NCBI GenBank assembly: GCA_028288775.1
Contig: JAQGHP010000183.1
Coordinates: 1-37,251 of the forward strand
Origin: Phycisphaerales bacterium
Lineage (GTDB): Bacteria; Planctomycetota; Phycisphaerae; Tepidisphaerales; Tepidisphaeraceae
DNA: 37,251 nt
Direction of reading: 5' to 3'
Part shown: positions 24,376 through 32,601 of the stretch, piece by piece
Position numbering within the stretch: position 1 is the first letter of the stretch
How the letters are laid out: every line of letters begins with the position of its first letter
The notes under the pieces: generated by a model
The model's database searches: none
What the model was told of the DNA's origin: nothing
What the model saw: only the letters and a program-made list of their open reading frames with translations
Made by a program: the position numbers and the translations under genes

Positions 24376-25338
24376 ATGCGTCGCCTGATCGAGCGTTTCT
24401 TCGGTTCGCGTTCACGGAGTTCCACGTCGAAGCCTCCGCAGGTTGTGGAGTCTTTGGAAAGGCGGCGACTGCTTTCCGCCACGGCGTCCGCAACTCACCC
24501 GCGGGCGGCAGCCGCGCCGCCGCGGTATGACCATGTCGTCGTGGTCATCGAAGAGAACCACTCGTACAACCAGATCCTCGGGGCGTCGGAATGGCCGCCA
24601 TTGGCCTTTCCGACGGTCGTCTGGCCCTACCTCAATCAGCCACTGCCGATGCTGCTGGACCCGCAAATCCGCGGGCTGGCGTCGGGTGGAGCGAGTTTCA
24701 CCAACAGCCACGGAATCACACATCCCAGCGAACCCAACTATCTCGCGCTGTTTTCCGGCTCGACACAGGGCGTGACATCGGATGCCGTCCCGCGTCGGCC
24801 CTTCACCACGCCGAGCCTGGGCGGCGAGCTTCTGGCCGCCGGGGACACTTTCGCCTCCTATTCCCAAGGCCTGCCGCACGCCGGCTATCAGGGCGGCGAC
24901 ACCGGCAACTACGTCCGTCACCACGCGCCCTGGACGCAGTTCGCGGACGTGCCGCCGGCGACCAACCTGCCCTTCTCCTCGTTCCCGCGGAATTACAATA
25001 AACTCCCTACGGTGTCGTTCGTCGTCCCCGACCTCCTGCACGACATGCACAGCGGCACGGTCGCCGCGGCCGATCACTGGCTTCACCATAATTTGAGTAG
25101 CTATGCGCACTGGGCTCGATCGCACAACAGCCTGCTAATCGTGACGTGGGACGAGAATAACGGCGCGTCCGGGAACCAGATCCCGACGTTCTTCATCGGC
25201 GCGCACGTGCGCACGGGCAAGTACAATCAGTCGATCACCCATTACAACGTGCTGCGCACGATCGAAGACATGTACGGGCTGCCGCCGCTCGCCAACGCCG
25301 CGGGCGCGGCTCCGATCACGAACGTGTTTGCGGGGTGA
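24376..25338 (+). CDS. Exported PF04185-type phosphoesterase, paralogue 2
   Basis: A 320-residue close relative of the preceding gene; most motifs are near-identical, e.g. RYDHVVVVIEENHSYNQILG, ITHPSEPNYLALFSGSTQGV, PDLLHDMHSG and VTWDENNGASGNQ. It differs by an N-terminal extension (RRLIERFFGSRSRSSTSKPPQ) before the motif VESLERRRLLSA, and by an insertion EWPPLAFPTVVWPYLNQP after the ENHSY region. Local tandem duplication is the simplest history. Again no hydrophobic signal is visible before the LEPR-XLL-like motif. Its last 97 bases are overlapped by the convergent TSUP gene. The 24150-24375 gap contains nothing supported. Confidence 0.85.
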   Translation: MRRLIERFFGSRSRSSTSKPPQVVESLERRRLLSATASATHPRAAAAPPRYDHVVVVIEENHSYNQILGASEWPPLAFPTVVWPYLNQPLPMLLDPQIRGLASGGASFTNSHGITHPSEPNYLALFSGSTQGVTSDAVPRRPFTTPSLGGELLAAGDTFASYSQGLPHAGYQGGDTGNYVRHHAPWTQFADVPPATNLPFSSFPRNYNKLPTVSFVVPDLLHDMHSGTVAAADHWLHHNLSSYAHWARSHNSLLIVTWDENNGASGNQIPTFFIGAHVRTGKYNQSITHYNVLRTIEDMYGLPPLANAAGAAPITNVFAG

Positions 25339-26141
25339 GCGGCCGACGGGGCGCTTGCCGCGTGCGGCCGCTCGTGCCGCGCGTAGTTCTTCCAGAAGAA
25401 CGCCACGGTCAGCCCCACTCCGATCAGAAGGATGAGCCCCCGCAACTGGTCGGGCTTGATCTTCCGCGCCGCCGCCATGCCGAAAAATCCGCCGAAGGAT
25501 GACGCGACGGCCATGGGAATCGCATAATCCCACCGGATCGGCCCGAAGAGGAAAATGACCGCCGCGACTCCGTTGATCAACGTGGACAAAAGCACCTTCA
25601 GCGCGTTGGTCTGATTGAGGCTGTCGAGCCCCGCGAAGGAAAGGCCGGCCAGCATCAGCACGCCGATTCCCGCGCCGAAATACCCGCCGTAGACCGCGAC
25701 CACGAACTGAATGAGTCCGACGAAGATTGTCCAGCCGAGTGTGCGGTGGAGATGACCGTGGCCGCGTCCTGCCCAGCGCGCGATCGGCTTGCTGAAGGCA
25801 AAGAGTGTGGTCGCGAACGCCAGGAGCCAGGGGATCGCCAGTTCGAAGGAGCGATCGTCGGTGGTGAGTAGGATAACGGAGCCAAGCGTACCGCCAAGTA
25901 TGCTGATGAGAGAAAATGAAACCAGGATCCCGCGCGGGATAAGTTTGAACTCCCCCCACGCCGCCGCCACGGAGGCCGCCGACCCGGGCCAGAGGCCGTC
26001 GGTGCTGGTGATGTTGGCGATCCGGTCGGAAAGATGCGCGAAGCCCGTGAGCACGGGAAATGTCAAAAATGTTCCGCCCCCCGCGACGGCGTTCACCACC
26101 CCGGCGACGAACGCCGACAGCGTTACCCACAGCATGACCAT
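25242..26141 (-). CDS. TSUP (TauE/SafE-type) membrane permease
   Basis: A 299-residue polytopic protein of the 4-toluene-sulfonate uptake/sulfite export family. The N-terminal half has FVAGVVNAVAGGGTFLTFPVL and the C-terminal half the related GGYFGAGIGVLMLAGL with LSTLINGVAAVIF, the two-repeat signature. Eight to nine hydrophobic helices are visible. I chose the ATG at 26141, since AAGGAG lies 6 nt upstream; the track start at 26207 has none. The family domain ends around NYARHER; the last ~45 residues (HAASAPSAAHPANTFV...) are poor in hydrophobics and mostly antisense to the end of the phosphoesterase gene, so the 3' overlap of 97 bp probably reflects loss of an earlier stop. Transported anion unknown. 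Confidence 0.88.
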   Translation of the reverse strand: MVMLWVTLSAFVAGVVNAVAGGGTFLTFPVLTGFAHLSDRIANITSTDGLWPGSAASVAAAWGEFKLIPRGILVSFSLISILGGTLGSVILLTTDDRSFELAIPWLLAFATTLFAFSKPIARWAGRGHGHLHRTLGWTIFVGLIQFVVAVYGGYFGAGIGVLMLAGLSFAGLDSLNQTNALKVLLSTLINGVAAVIFLFGPIRWDYAIPMAVASSFGGFFGMAAARKIKPDQLRGLILLIGVGLTVAFFWKNYARHERPHAASAPSAAHPANTFVIGAAPAALASGGSPYMSSIVRSTL

Positions 26142-26353
26142 CCACGACTCCTTCAACCCCGCCGCGAAACCTCTTGAAACCGCACTCCCTTGCAAAATCG
26201 CTGCCATGGGCGAGGTGCCCGTGCCTTGGTACGCCGTTGCGGGTCGGCATCATACGATGTGACGCCCGGCGCTTGAAGATCGCCACCGCGCGGATAGATT
26301 CTCACTTAATAATCGTACACGTCCCGCCGTCCCGATCATGAGCGAGGTTCACG

Positions 26354-28084
26354 ATGCGCCGGATAATCGTCCTGCTGGTTGTAGGCTTGGTGTTGGCCGG
26401 CGCGCTCGGAGGCGCGTTCTTATTCCATCAGCATCAGATTCACAATGCGGAAGCCGACTTCAGGGCCCCGCACCCGGTCATTATACCGGTCGCCGAGCTG
26501 CCAGAGTTTTCCGGGGCAAAATGGGCCGTGAACCACGACGCCGCCCACGCCCGGCGCGTCGCCCGCCTGAGTACTCTCATTGGGCAACTGGACGATGAGA
26601 AGACGCGCAGCTCCGCTGCAGTCGCACTCGTCAATCTTCCAGGCGATGTGTTCTCCGAGTTGAAGGCGGCATCCCGTGGAGGGGCCGTGACCGGCGGCCC
26701 ACTGGCAGCCCTGGAAGGCGTGCTGCCCATGATTGAGCAACGGGCCGCTCGCGAGCGCCGCCGGCAGGATTCGCGCGAGAAACTCCTCCAAGCCGCCTCC
26801 GCCGCGTACAAGCAATACGGATCTCACGATCCCCGCTGGGAAGCCGCCGCGCTCGACGCGATGGCCGCTTACTTTCATGCGCCCCCGGCCTCCACGCGAA
26901 CAGTCGAAGAGGAAACCGCCATCAGCAAAGCTTTCGGCTGGGTATGCAATCACGTGGATTGCACCGACCCGCTCGTGCGGTCGATCCATGGAATGGTGGC
27001 GGCGGAATTCGGCGTCGACGAACCGGCGGCGGCCTTGGAAGAGTTCAAATGGGCCGCCACGAGCATGCCCCACAGCGACTACCCACGAGAGTGGAAAGCG
27101 TTCCCCGCATTTGCCTACGTCAGCTCTCTCCTGCCCGCTTCCCAAAGCAAGTCGTCGCGAGCCCTCCCCATCGATGACGCCCGGCTTGACGAATTCAGAA
27201 CGTCCTTCCCGGACCTCGCCGGCGCCCGGTTCATCGGCGCATCGGAAAAGTGCGACGCGGTCCTCACATATCTCGAACGCCGCGCCGAAACTCATGCTCA
27301 GACATTCAACCGCGAGCAGGAATTTAACCCTCTCTATTCCGCGCTCGACAAGGCCTACCACGGTGCGTTCGAACCGCTGGTGCTCAAGGGCAGATTTTAT
27401 GTCGATTTCGCCTGGGATGCCCGCGGCGGGGGCCTGGCCAATGACGTGGCCGAGGACGGCTGGAAACTGTTCTCAAAGCGCCTCGCAATCGCCGAGCAGA
27501 CGCTCACCAAAGCCTGGGAGATGAATCAGTCCGACCCCCGCGCGGCAACGATCATGATCACTGTCGCGATGGGCACAAGCGCGGAACGGCCACAAATGGA
27601 AAAGTGGTTTCACCGCGCCATGCAGGCCGACCCCGACAACCATGCAGCCTGCGAAGCCAAGCTTCTCTATCTTGATCCTCGTTGGAAAGGCAGTCTTCAG
27701 GAACTCGACGCCTTCAGCCGCGAATGTCGCGACACGCACAACTATATCGGCCGCATCGCACTCATGTACGTCCATGCGCAGCGAACCATCGCATGGGTCA
27801 CCGAGTCGCCCGCCAATTATCTGGGCGACCCGCATGTTTTTGATGACATCTGCCGCGTGTTTGAGGAATACCAAGCGACGCGAACGCCCGAGCCGGACGA
27901 TCTCGCCCTGTACGCGGGATTGACCGCTTGCGTCGGACATTGGGCTGACGCAAACCGAATCTTCCAATCCGTGCCGCCTCAGAACGGGCGAATCATTTAT
28001 TTGAGCCCAACCACAGGCCATCGGTACGAGGACTTGCGCACGGAGGCGGCGCGACTGGCCGCGGACCCCGCGAACGCTAAGTAG
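26354..28084 (+). CDS. Membrane-anchored TPR-like helical protein
   Basis: A 576-residue protein with one N-terminal helix (IIVLLVVGLVLAGALGGAFLF) and a large extracytoplasmic, mainly helical domain. The segment SDPRAATIMITVAMGTSAERPQMEKWFHRAMQADPDNHAACEAK has the spacing of TPR-like repeats (W/F...A...DP.N..A). The beginning is conserved in style with small planctomycete anchored proteins. The start ATG at 26354 has GCGAGG upstream. No enzymatic motif is visible. The next gene starts 43 nt downstream on the same strand. I cannot assign a family beyond the TPR-like region. Confidence 0.65.
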   Translation: MRRIIVLLVVGLVLAGALGGAFLFHQHQIHNAEADFRAPHPVIIPVAELPEFSGAKWAVNHDAAHARRVARLSTLIGQLDDEKTRSSAAVALVNLPGDVFSELKAASRGGAVTGGPLAALEGVLPMIEQRAARERRRQDSREKLLQAASAAYKQYGSHDPRWEAAALDAMAAYFHAPPASTRTVEEETAISKAFGWVCNHVDCTDPLVRSIHGMVAAEFGVDEPAAALEEFKWAATSMPHSDYPREWKAFPAFAYVSSLLPASQSKSSRALPIDDARLDEFRTSFPDLAGARFIGASEKCDAVLTYLERRAETHAQTFNREQEFNPLYSALDKAYHGAFEPLVLKGRFYVDFAWDARGGGLANDVAEDGWKLFSKRLAIAEQTLTKAWEMNQSDPRAATIMITVAMGTSAERPQMEKWFHRAMQADPDNHAACEAKLLYLDPRWKGSLQELDAFSRECRDTHNYIGRIALMYVHAQRTIAWVTESPANYLGDPHVFDDICRVFEEYQATRTPEPDDLALYAGLTACVGHWADANRIFQSVPPQNGRIIYLSPTTGHRYEDLRTEAARLAADPANAK

Positions 28085-28127
28085 CAGCGAGGTTGCATTG
28101 CCCGCGGCGGTGGGCTACACCACTGGC

Positions 28128-29744
28128 ATGCCCCTTCGCTACGTTCGTTGGATTGCGGCGATCCTCGCGCTCACCGCCGTATATGCCTGCTGGTGCCACG
28201 CGCCGTTGATTTGGGACGGCGCGTACCAGTTCAACACGACGCTCATCATGCAGCGTCCGTATTACTACCTCACCCGCTTCCACTCCTTCTTCCTCTGGTG
28301 GCCAACGGTCTGGGCCAGCCGCGCAACGAGCCATATGACGCTATTACAGACGATCTACGGAATGCCCTTCCTGCTCGGGCCATTTCTGGGCGTTACGCTG
28401 TCGTGGTGGGTCGTCCGACGGCATGCGCCGCACCTGCTTCTTTGGGCGGTCTTCGGCACGTGCGCGGGCGCGTTGCCGGGGCAGATCTTCGTCATTAACG
28501 ACAGCATCCTGACTTTGCACCTTTTCTGGCCTGTCTTCCTGGGGCTCTTCGTTCCGTTGACGTGGCCCAAGCGGCTCGTGCTTGCGGTGCTGGTGGTGTT
28601 CCAGTTCGTGCATCCGCTGGGGGTGCTGCTGCTGATGGGCGCCGCGGCGTCGGCGGCACTGGTGGCCGCGGTTGACCCCGCGCAGCGCCGCCGGCTGATC
28701 CAGGGCGCGGTCGTCATGGGGGCGCTGTGCCTGCTGGCCATGACGAAGATCGAAATCACCAATCACATCGAGCGCTTTCGCGACACCTACGCGCAGCAGG
28801 AAGCCACGTGGGCAAACGCCATTCAACGCTGGCACGACGCCGTCAGCGGGCTCCCGCTCCACGGTCTCGCCTGCATGTGGCTGGCGGCGGTGCTGGCATT
28901 CATACGCCCAACGCTGGGCCAGCGGCCAGCGGCAACACGTTTTGTCGGTTGGTTGGCGCTGTTGAGTGTTGTAGTCGGGGCGACGTACTGGTTGTACTGG
29001 GCGCACGATGCGCGGTACTGGTCGAGTGCCATCGACTACCGCCGATGGGTCGGCCCGCTGACCGCGCCGTTCATGGTGCTGTGTGCCCTGGACGTCTGTC
29101 GTGCCGCCTTGGAACGCCGCGAGAGGGCCATGGCGTTACGGGCGGAAGGCGCTACGGCCGCGCTTTCCGGCGCGCGGGTGGGCGTTGTGTCCTACGTTTC
29201 CAGTCCGCTTGTGGCTCCGTCACTACAAGCGCCGCCTACCGACTCTTGTGAAAGCGGCGCATCCGAGGCCGGCTCAGATTGCGATCCCGGCGCATCGCGC
29301 GGGGCGCTGGGCCTTCTGCTCGCCTGCACGTTCGCGCTGGTGCTTGGGATGCAATGTACGATCTGGGCCCGGCTCACCGCCCGGCTCATGGGGATCGTGC
29401 GGAATTATCCCTCGGCCATCGTTCCCGATTCCGATCCGCAGCTGGCGTGGGTTGACGGGACACCGCTCACGCACTGGGCCACCGGGGACTACGTGACGGC
29501 TGTCCAGGGCAAACAGCCCGCGAAGGTGATGCTGGATTGGCGAGGCGAAAAGGCGCTCCGCGGCAAAAATCCGCGGGTTCCCCATTGGGACTTCTACCCG
29601 CAATCTCCCGCCAATTCCCTGCCCGTCCCTGGCAAGGGCGGCTGGTTCGATTTTCGCCCGCTGCTCGAACAACTTGCCAAGGAACCCCCGCCCGCGCCCC
29701 GCCCGGGCGCCGATCGGCAGGATTTTCGCACCGTTCCTAATTAG
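28128..29744 (+). CDS. Polytopic membrane protein, possibly GT-C glycosyltransferase-like
   Basis: About 538 residues from the ATG at 28128 (the track start at 28098 is a TTG). Roughly nine or ten hydrophobic segments are visible, for example WIAAILALTAVYACWCHAP, YGMPFLLGPFLGVTLSWWVV, LTLHLFWPVFLGLFVPLTW, and a last one around LGLLLACTFALVLGMQCTIW. It ends in a soluble, probably extracytoplasmic tail of about 130 residues. The early WDGAYQ loop is reminiscent of Asp-containing loops in GT-C enzymes, but I cannot name a family. An odd loop of about 60 residues (ALRAEGATAALSGARVGVVSYVSS...CESGASEAGSDCDPGAS) near residues 340-400 looks low-complexity and inserted. Probably co-transcribed with the TPR-like gene. 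Confidence 0.6.
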   Translation: MPLRYVRWIAAILALTAVYACWCHAPLIWDGAYQFNTTLIMQRPYYYLTRFHSFFLWWPTVWASRATSHMTLLQTIYGMPFLLGPFLGVTLSWWVVRRHAPHLLLWAVFGTCAGALPGQIFVINDSILTLHLFWPVFLGLFVPLTWPKRLVLAVLVVFQFVHPLGVLLLMGAAASAALVAAVDPAQRRRLIQGAVVMGALCLLAMTKIEITNHIERFRDTYAQQEATWANAIQRWHDAVSGLPLHGLACMWLAAVLAFIRPTLGQRPAATRFVGWLALLSVVVGATYWLYWAHDARYWSSAIDYRRWVGPLTAPFMVLCALDVCRAALERRERAMALRAEGATAALSGARVGVVSYVSSPLVAPSLQAPPTDSCESGASEAGSDCDPGASRGALGLLLACTFALVLGMQCTIWARLTARLMGIVRNYPSAIVPDSDPQLAWVDGTPLTHWATGDYVTAVQGKQPAKVMLDWRGEKALRGKNPRVPHWDFYPQSPANSLPVPGKGGWFDFRPLLEQLAKEPPPAPRPGADRQDFRTVPN

Positions 29745-30139
29745 GGCGGCTTTGGCGATTCCATGCGTAAGTCGCTCCCATGCAAGCTCTTGCAATAGCG
29801 CGCCGCCGCGTGTTGCAATGTGTTTGTCCTATGGGCCACACTAGGAGCGACGAATCGCAAGGAATTTTTTCATATCGACAACGGTTCGATCTCGGTATGG
29901 TAGTAACGGATGGGCAGTCGGCAGTTGTAAGTCGACAAGGGACCGAGTGCATTTCGCATCTCATTTCGCGTAGACGACAGGCTCCGGCGGTCATTGCGAC
30001 CAAAGCCACGCAACGCTGAAAAGAACACGCCCGATCCCGGCAAAGAAAAGCCAGGCCGGACACGAGAATATTTGGATCCGTCGGCGGATGCCGCCGGGTC
30101 GCAGTGGGATCAGTTTGGGGAAGCGTCGAAGGGTGAGTG

Positions 30140-30173
30140 ACAGGGCCCGGGTGCGAAAGCAACCGGGCCCTGT
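30140..30173. terminator. Strong GC-rich hairpin in 29745-30222 gap
   Basis: An 11-bp perfect stem ACAGGGCCCGG/CCGGGCCCTGT with a 12-nt loop lies between two convergent genes. T-run support is weak on both strands (TTTACG on plus), so it could be a terminator for either gene or an unrelated structure. The rest of the 478-bp gap shows no gene; a GTTCGATC sequence near 29883 is not part of a tRNA fold I can build. Confidence 0.5.
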
Positions 30174-30222
30174 TTACGTACCGACTCGCCCGACCGGTAA
30201 AACTTTTAAGGTCATCGCCTCA

Positions 30223-32151
30223 TCACTCGTTGGGCCGCAAACCGAGTCGGGCGACGTTCGCCCCCCGCAAAGCTTCGACGGCAACCGCGATCGCGTCCGC
30301 GTTCGCCCCGCAAAGTTGCACGTCAGCAATCAATTCCGCGGCCGCGGCGTTGAATGCACGCACTGCCTCCCGCTGCGCCGCCGGGCTGGCGTCGGCCGCT
30401 TTGAGCATCCGAATCCGCAGCCGCTCCACCGACTGCGGCACATCCGGCCCCAGCGCATGCCACGTGCGGTAAAGCGATTCGAGTTGCTTGTCTCCGGGGT
30501 TCCGCCAACGCCCCGGCGGGGCGGGCGCCGACGGATCCGCACCCGCGCGCAGCCCTTCGTCAAAAAAGGGCGTGACTCGGTGGTAGCCGCCGCGGGCGAG
30601 GATTGTCAGCGGCATCTCCAACAGCCGCTTTCGCTGCGGCTCAGAGATCTCATACGTTTCGGTGCATTCTGGTGAGGCTACCGCCAAGAGCGGTTTCGCG
30701 CGAAGCGTCACCTTGAGTATGTCGCGCCCGATTGTAACCGTCATCCCGATCCTCCCGCGATCCGCGGCCATCTCCTTGCACACGTCGTCGGCGATTAGTT
30801 GCGTTGTTACTGGGCCGCCCATATCCGACCCGTCGATTTCCAACTGCCTGCCTTCGCGGACCAGCACCTTCAAAAACCCGGAGTCCTTTCCCGCGCCCTT
30901 CACCCCCAACCCTATCCCCGCCAGTCCCACCCCCGGCTCGTTTCGAAAATCCAGCAGCGCCCCGATCGCCGGCTCGTCGCCGCCCCGGGCGACAGGCCCC
31001 ACGGTCTCGGGCATTGGTTCCCCGGCGTAATCGAGCCGCCACGGGTCCGCGGCCGCCTTCTCCCCGGGCGGCAGCCGCACGTCCGTCTGCGAGAGTTTCC
31101 CGTGCTCGGCAAACCCGTAGGAGCAAAGCGTATCGCGGTCTTGCTCGTATCCCCACTCGACGTAATGGAACGTCGCCCGCCGGGCCTTGCACCACGCCGC
31201 GAAGTCCGCCTCCAGCGCGTCCCATCCGCCGAACAGCTCGCCCAGCAGCGCCTCCCGCGCCTCGCGCACGGCCGGCTGGTCGTGCGTGCGCTGCGGCTCG
31301 CGGAAGATGAAGTCGCGCCAAATCCGAAATCGCTGCTCACGATCGGGCGTACTGCGCAGGAAATTGGCCAATAGAAATCCCACGCCGCGGCTCACGTTTG
31401 CCGACCGGTCGATCGCGCGCACGGTCATCGGGTGCTTCGCAAGCTCCTCCAGCCCGGAGTCCAAATAGTTGTTGGGCGTCGCTTTATCCAAAACGTCCAG
31501 CGTGATGCGGCGGCGCGCTTCGTCATACACGTGGCTCGATATCCCGTCCGCGATCCCCTCAAAAAACCACGGCGGCGTGTTATCACAGGCCCCCGTCAGG
31601 CACATCTGGAACAGGTGCGTACACTCATGAATGATGATGTATCGCTGGTGGTACGTGAGCGACCCGCTCGGGTATGCGTAGCTGACCTTCCGCCGCTCGT
31701 AGGTGATGCCGCCGCCGTCGAAATCCCAGGTGATCCCGTCGGATTTCATCGCCTTGTCGAGTGCGTGTTTTTTCGACCCGTAGACGACGGCCATGCGCTT
31801 GGTTTCAATCCCCGCCGGCTCCCCCCCGAAGAGATGCACATAGTGCGGATAGACCATCTCGAGCAGTTCGAGGAGCGACCGCGCCGTCGCCTGGCCGCCA
31901 TCGGTCTTCATCGCATAGTGTCGGCTCACGTACCAGGAAAACCCCGGCGTATTGTTCGGCCGCTCCCCCGCGAGCGTATCCGGAACGACATCCCCGACGG
32001 CCGCGACATCGACGCGCACGAGCGTGGAAGTGCGGCCGCTAACCACGACCTCCGCCACCTGCTCCGCCGGCGCGGGCACCGGAGCACCGATCGCCAAATT
32101 CCCAAAGAGGGTGACGATCAAAACGACTGCCGTGATGGGAGATGTTTTCAA
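30223..32151 (-). CDS. Exported HExxH (gluzincin-like) metallopeptidase
   Basis: About 642 residues if started at the TTG at 32151, which lies just before a plausible signal peptide (KTSPITAVVLIVTLFGNLAIGA). The track start at 32292 runs through repeat DNA and I reject it, though no ATG or good Shine-Dalgarno supports 32151. Zinc-binding HECTHLFQ lies near residues 175-182 (YIIIHECTH), and WFFEGIADGISSHVYDE downstream supplies the third Glu ligand as in gluzincins of the peptidase-MA type. The following part has LLGELFGGWDALEADFAAWCKARRATFHYVEWGYEQD, a motif typical of such planctomycete enzymes. The C-terminal half carries no recognised domain. Substrate unknown. It acts outside the cytoplasm if the signal is real. 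Upstream lies a repeat-rich gap and inositol-phosphate synthase. Confidence 0.72.
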   Translation of the reverse strand: MKTSPITAVVLIVTLFGNLAIGAPVPAPAEQVAEVVVSGRTSTLVRVDVAAVGDVVPDTLAGERPNNTPGFSWYVSRHYAMKTDGGQATARSLLELLEMVYPHYVHLFGGEPAGIETKRMAVVYGSKKHALDKAMKSDGITWDFDGGGITYERRKVSYAYPSGSLTYHQRYIIIHECTHLFQMCLTGACDNTPPWFFEGIADGISSHVYDEARRRITLDVLDKATPNNYLDSGLEELAKHPMTVRAIDRSANVSRGVGFLLANFLRSTPDREQRFRIWRDFIFREPQRTHDQPAVREAREALLGELFGGWDALEADFAAWCKARRATFHYVEWGYEQDRDTLCSYGFAEHGKLSQTDVRLPPGEKAAADPWRLDYAGEPMPETVGPVARGGDEPAIGALLDFRNEPGVGLAGIGLGVKGAGKDSGFLKVLVREGRQLEIDGSDMGGPVTTQLIADDVCKEMAADRGRIGMTVTIGRDILKVTLRAKPLLAVASPECTETYEISEPQRKRLLEMPLTILARGGYHRVTPFFDEGLRAGADPSAPAPPGRWRNPGDKQLESLYRTWHALGPDVPQSVERLRIRMLKAADASPAAQREAVRAFNAAAAELIADVQLCGANADAIAVAVEALRGANVARLGLRPNE

Positions 32152-32177
32152 GGTAGCGCCAGGAAAGAATTCCGTGG

Positions 32178-32243
32178 CACGGGCGGCCCGCCCGTGTCGT
32201 GCCGCTATAGCGGCGGTGTTGTGGTGCAGCCTTTGGAGGCTGC
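32178..32243. repeat. Two short palindromes upstream of the MITE-like unit
   Basis: CACGGGCGG/CCGCCCGTG (9-bp arms, 1-nt centre, 32178-32196) and GCAGCCT/AGGCTGC (7-bp arms, 32226-32243) lie side by side. The first resembles the CACGGGCGTCCCGCCCATG-like sequence found again near 32327, suggesting a common dispersed repeat. Confidence 0.55.
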
Positions 32244-32253
32244 AAAGGCTAGC

Positions 32254-32545
32254 TACTGCTCTTCGCGCGGCCAAAGCCCGAGTGTGCTCCACCGTTCACG
32301 GGTGGTTTCAGAGGCTCCATCGTGACACGGGCGTCCCGCCCATGCTGGCGATGTGATAATTCGAATCGCGTTTTTTCCGGACATTCCGACTCCCCACGCA
32401 CCGGGCATGGGCCCGACGCCCATGTCGCGATGGAGGTCCGGAAACCCCGCTTGCGGCGCACTTGGGAGCGATCGGAGAAGCGCCCCGCAAGCGGGGCGGC
32501 TAAACGGTTGAGCTCGAACGGGCTTTGGCCGCGCGAAGAGCAGTA
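32254..32545. repeat. 292-bp unit with 27-bp perfect inverted ends (MITE-like)
   Basis: Arms at 32254-32280 and 32519-32545 are perfect reverse complements over 27 bp (one end reads TACTGCTCTTCGCGCGG). The 238-bp centre contains further palindromic sequences, such as ACGGGCGTCCCGCCCATG and CCCCGCTTGCGGCGC/GCGCCCCGCAAGCGGGG-like pieces, and no ORF I can support. It is nonautonomous if mobile. Target-site duplication is not evident: the flanks GGCTAGC and AAAGCC do not match. With 32160-32253 it fills the 32152-32601 gap. Confidence 0.6.
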
Positions 32546-32601
32546 AAAGCCCGCACCACAATCTATGCACCGCGCCGGTTCATCAACGCCCGCACGTTCA
32601 T

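Noticed and set aside
29880-29900. GGTTCGATC as a tRNA T-arm
   Set aside because: The flanking 5-nt arms do not pair and no acceptor, D or anticodon stems could be built.
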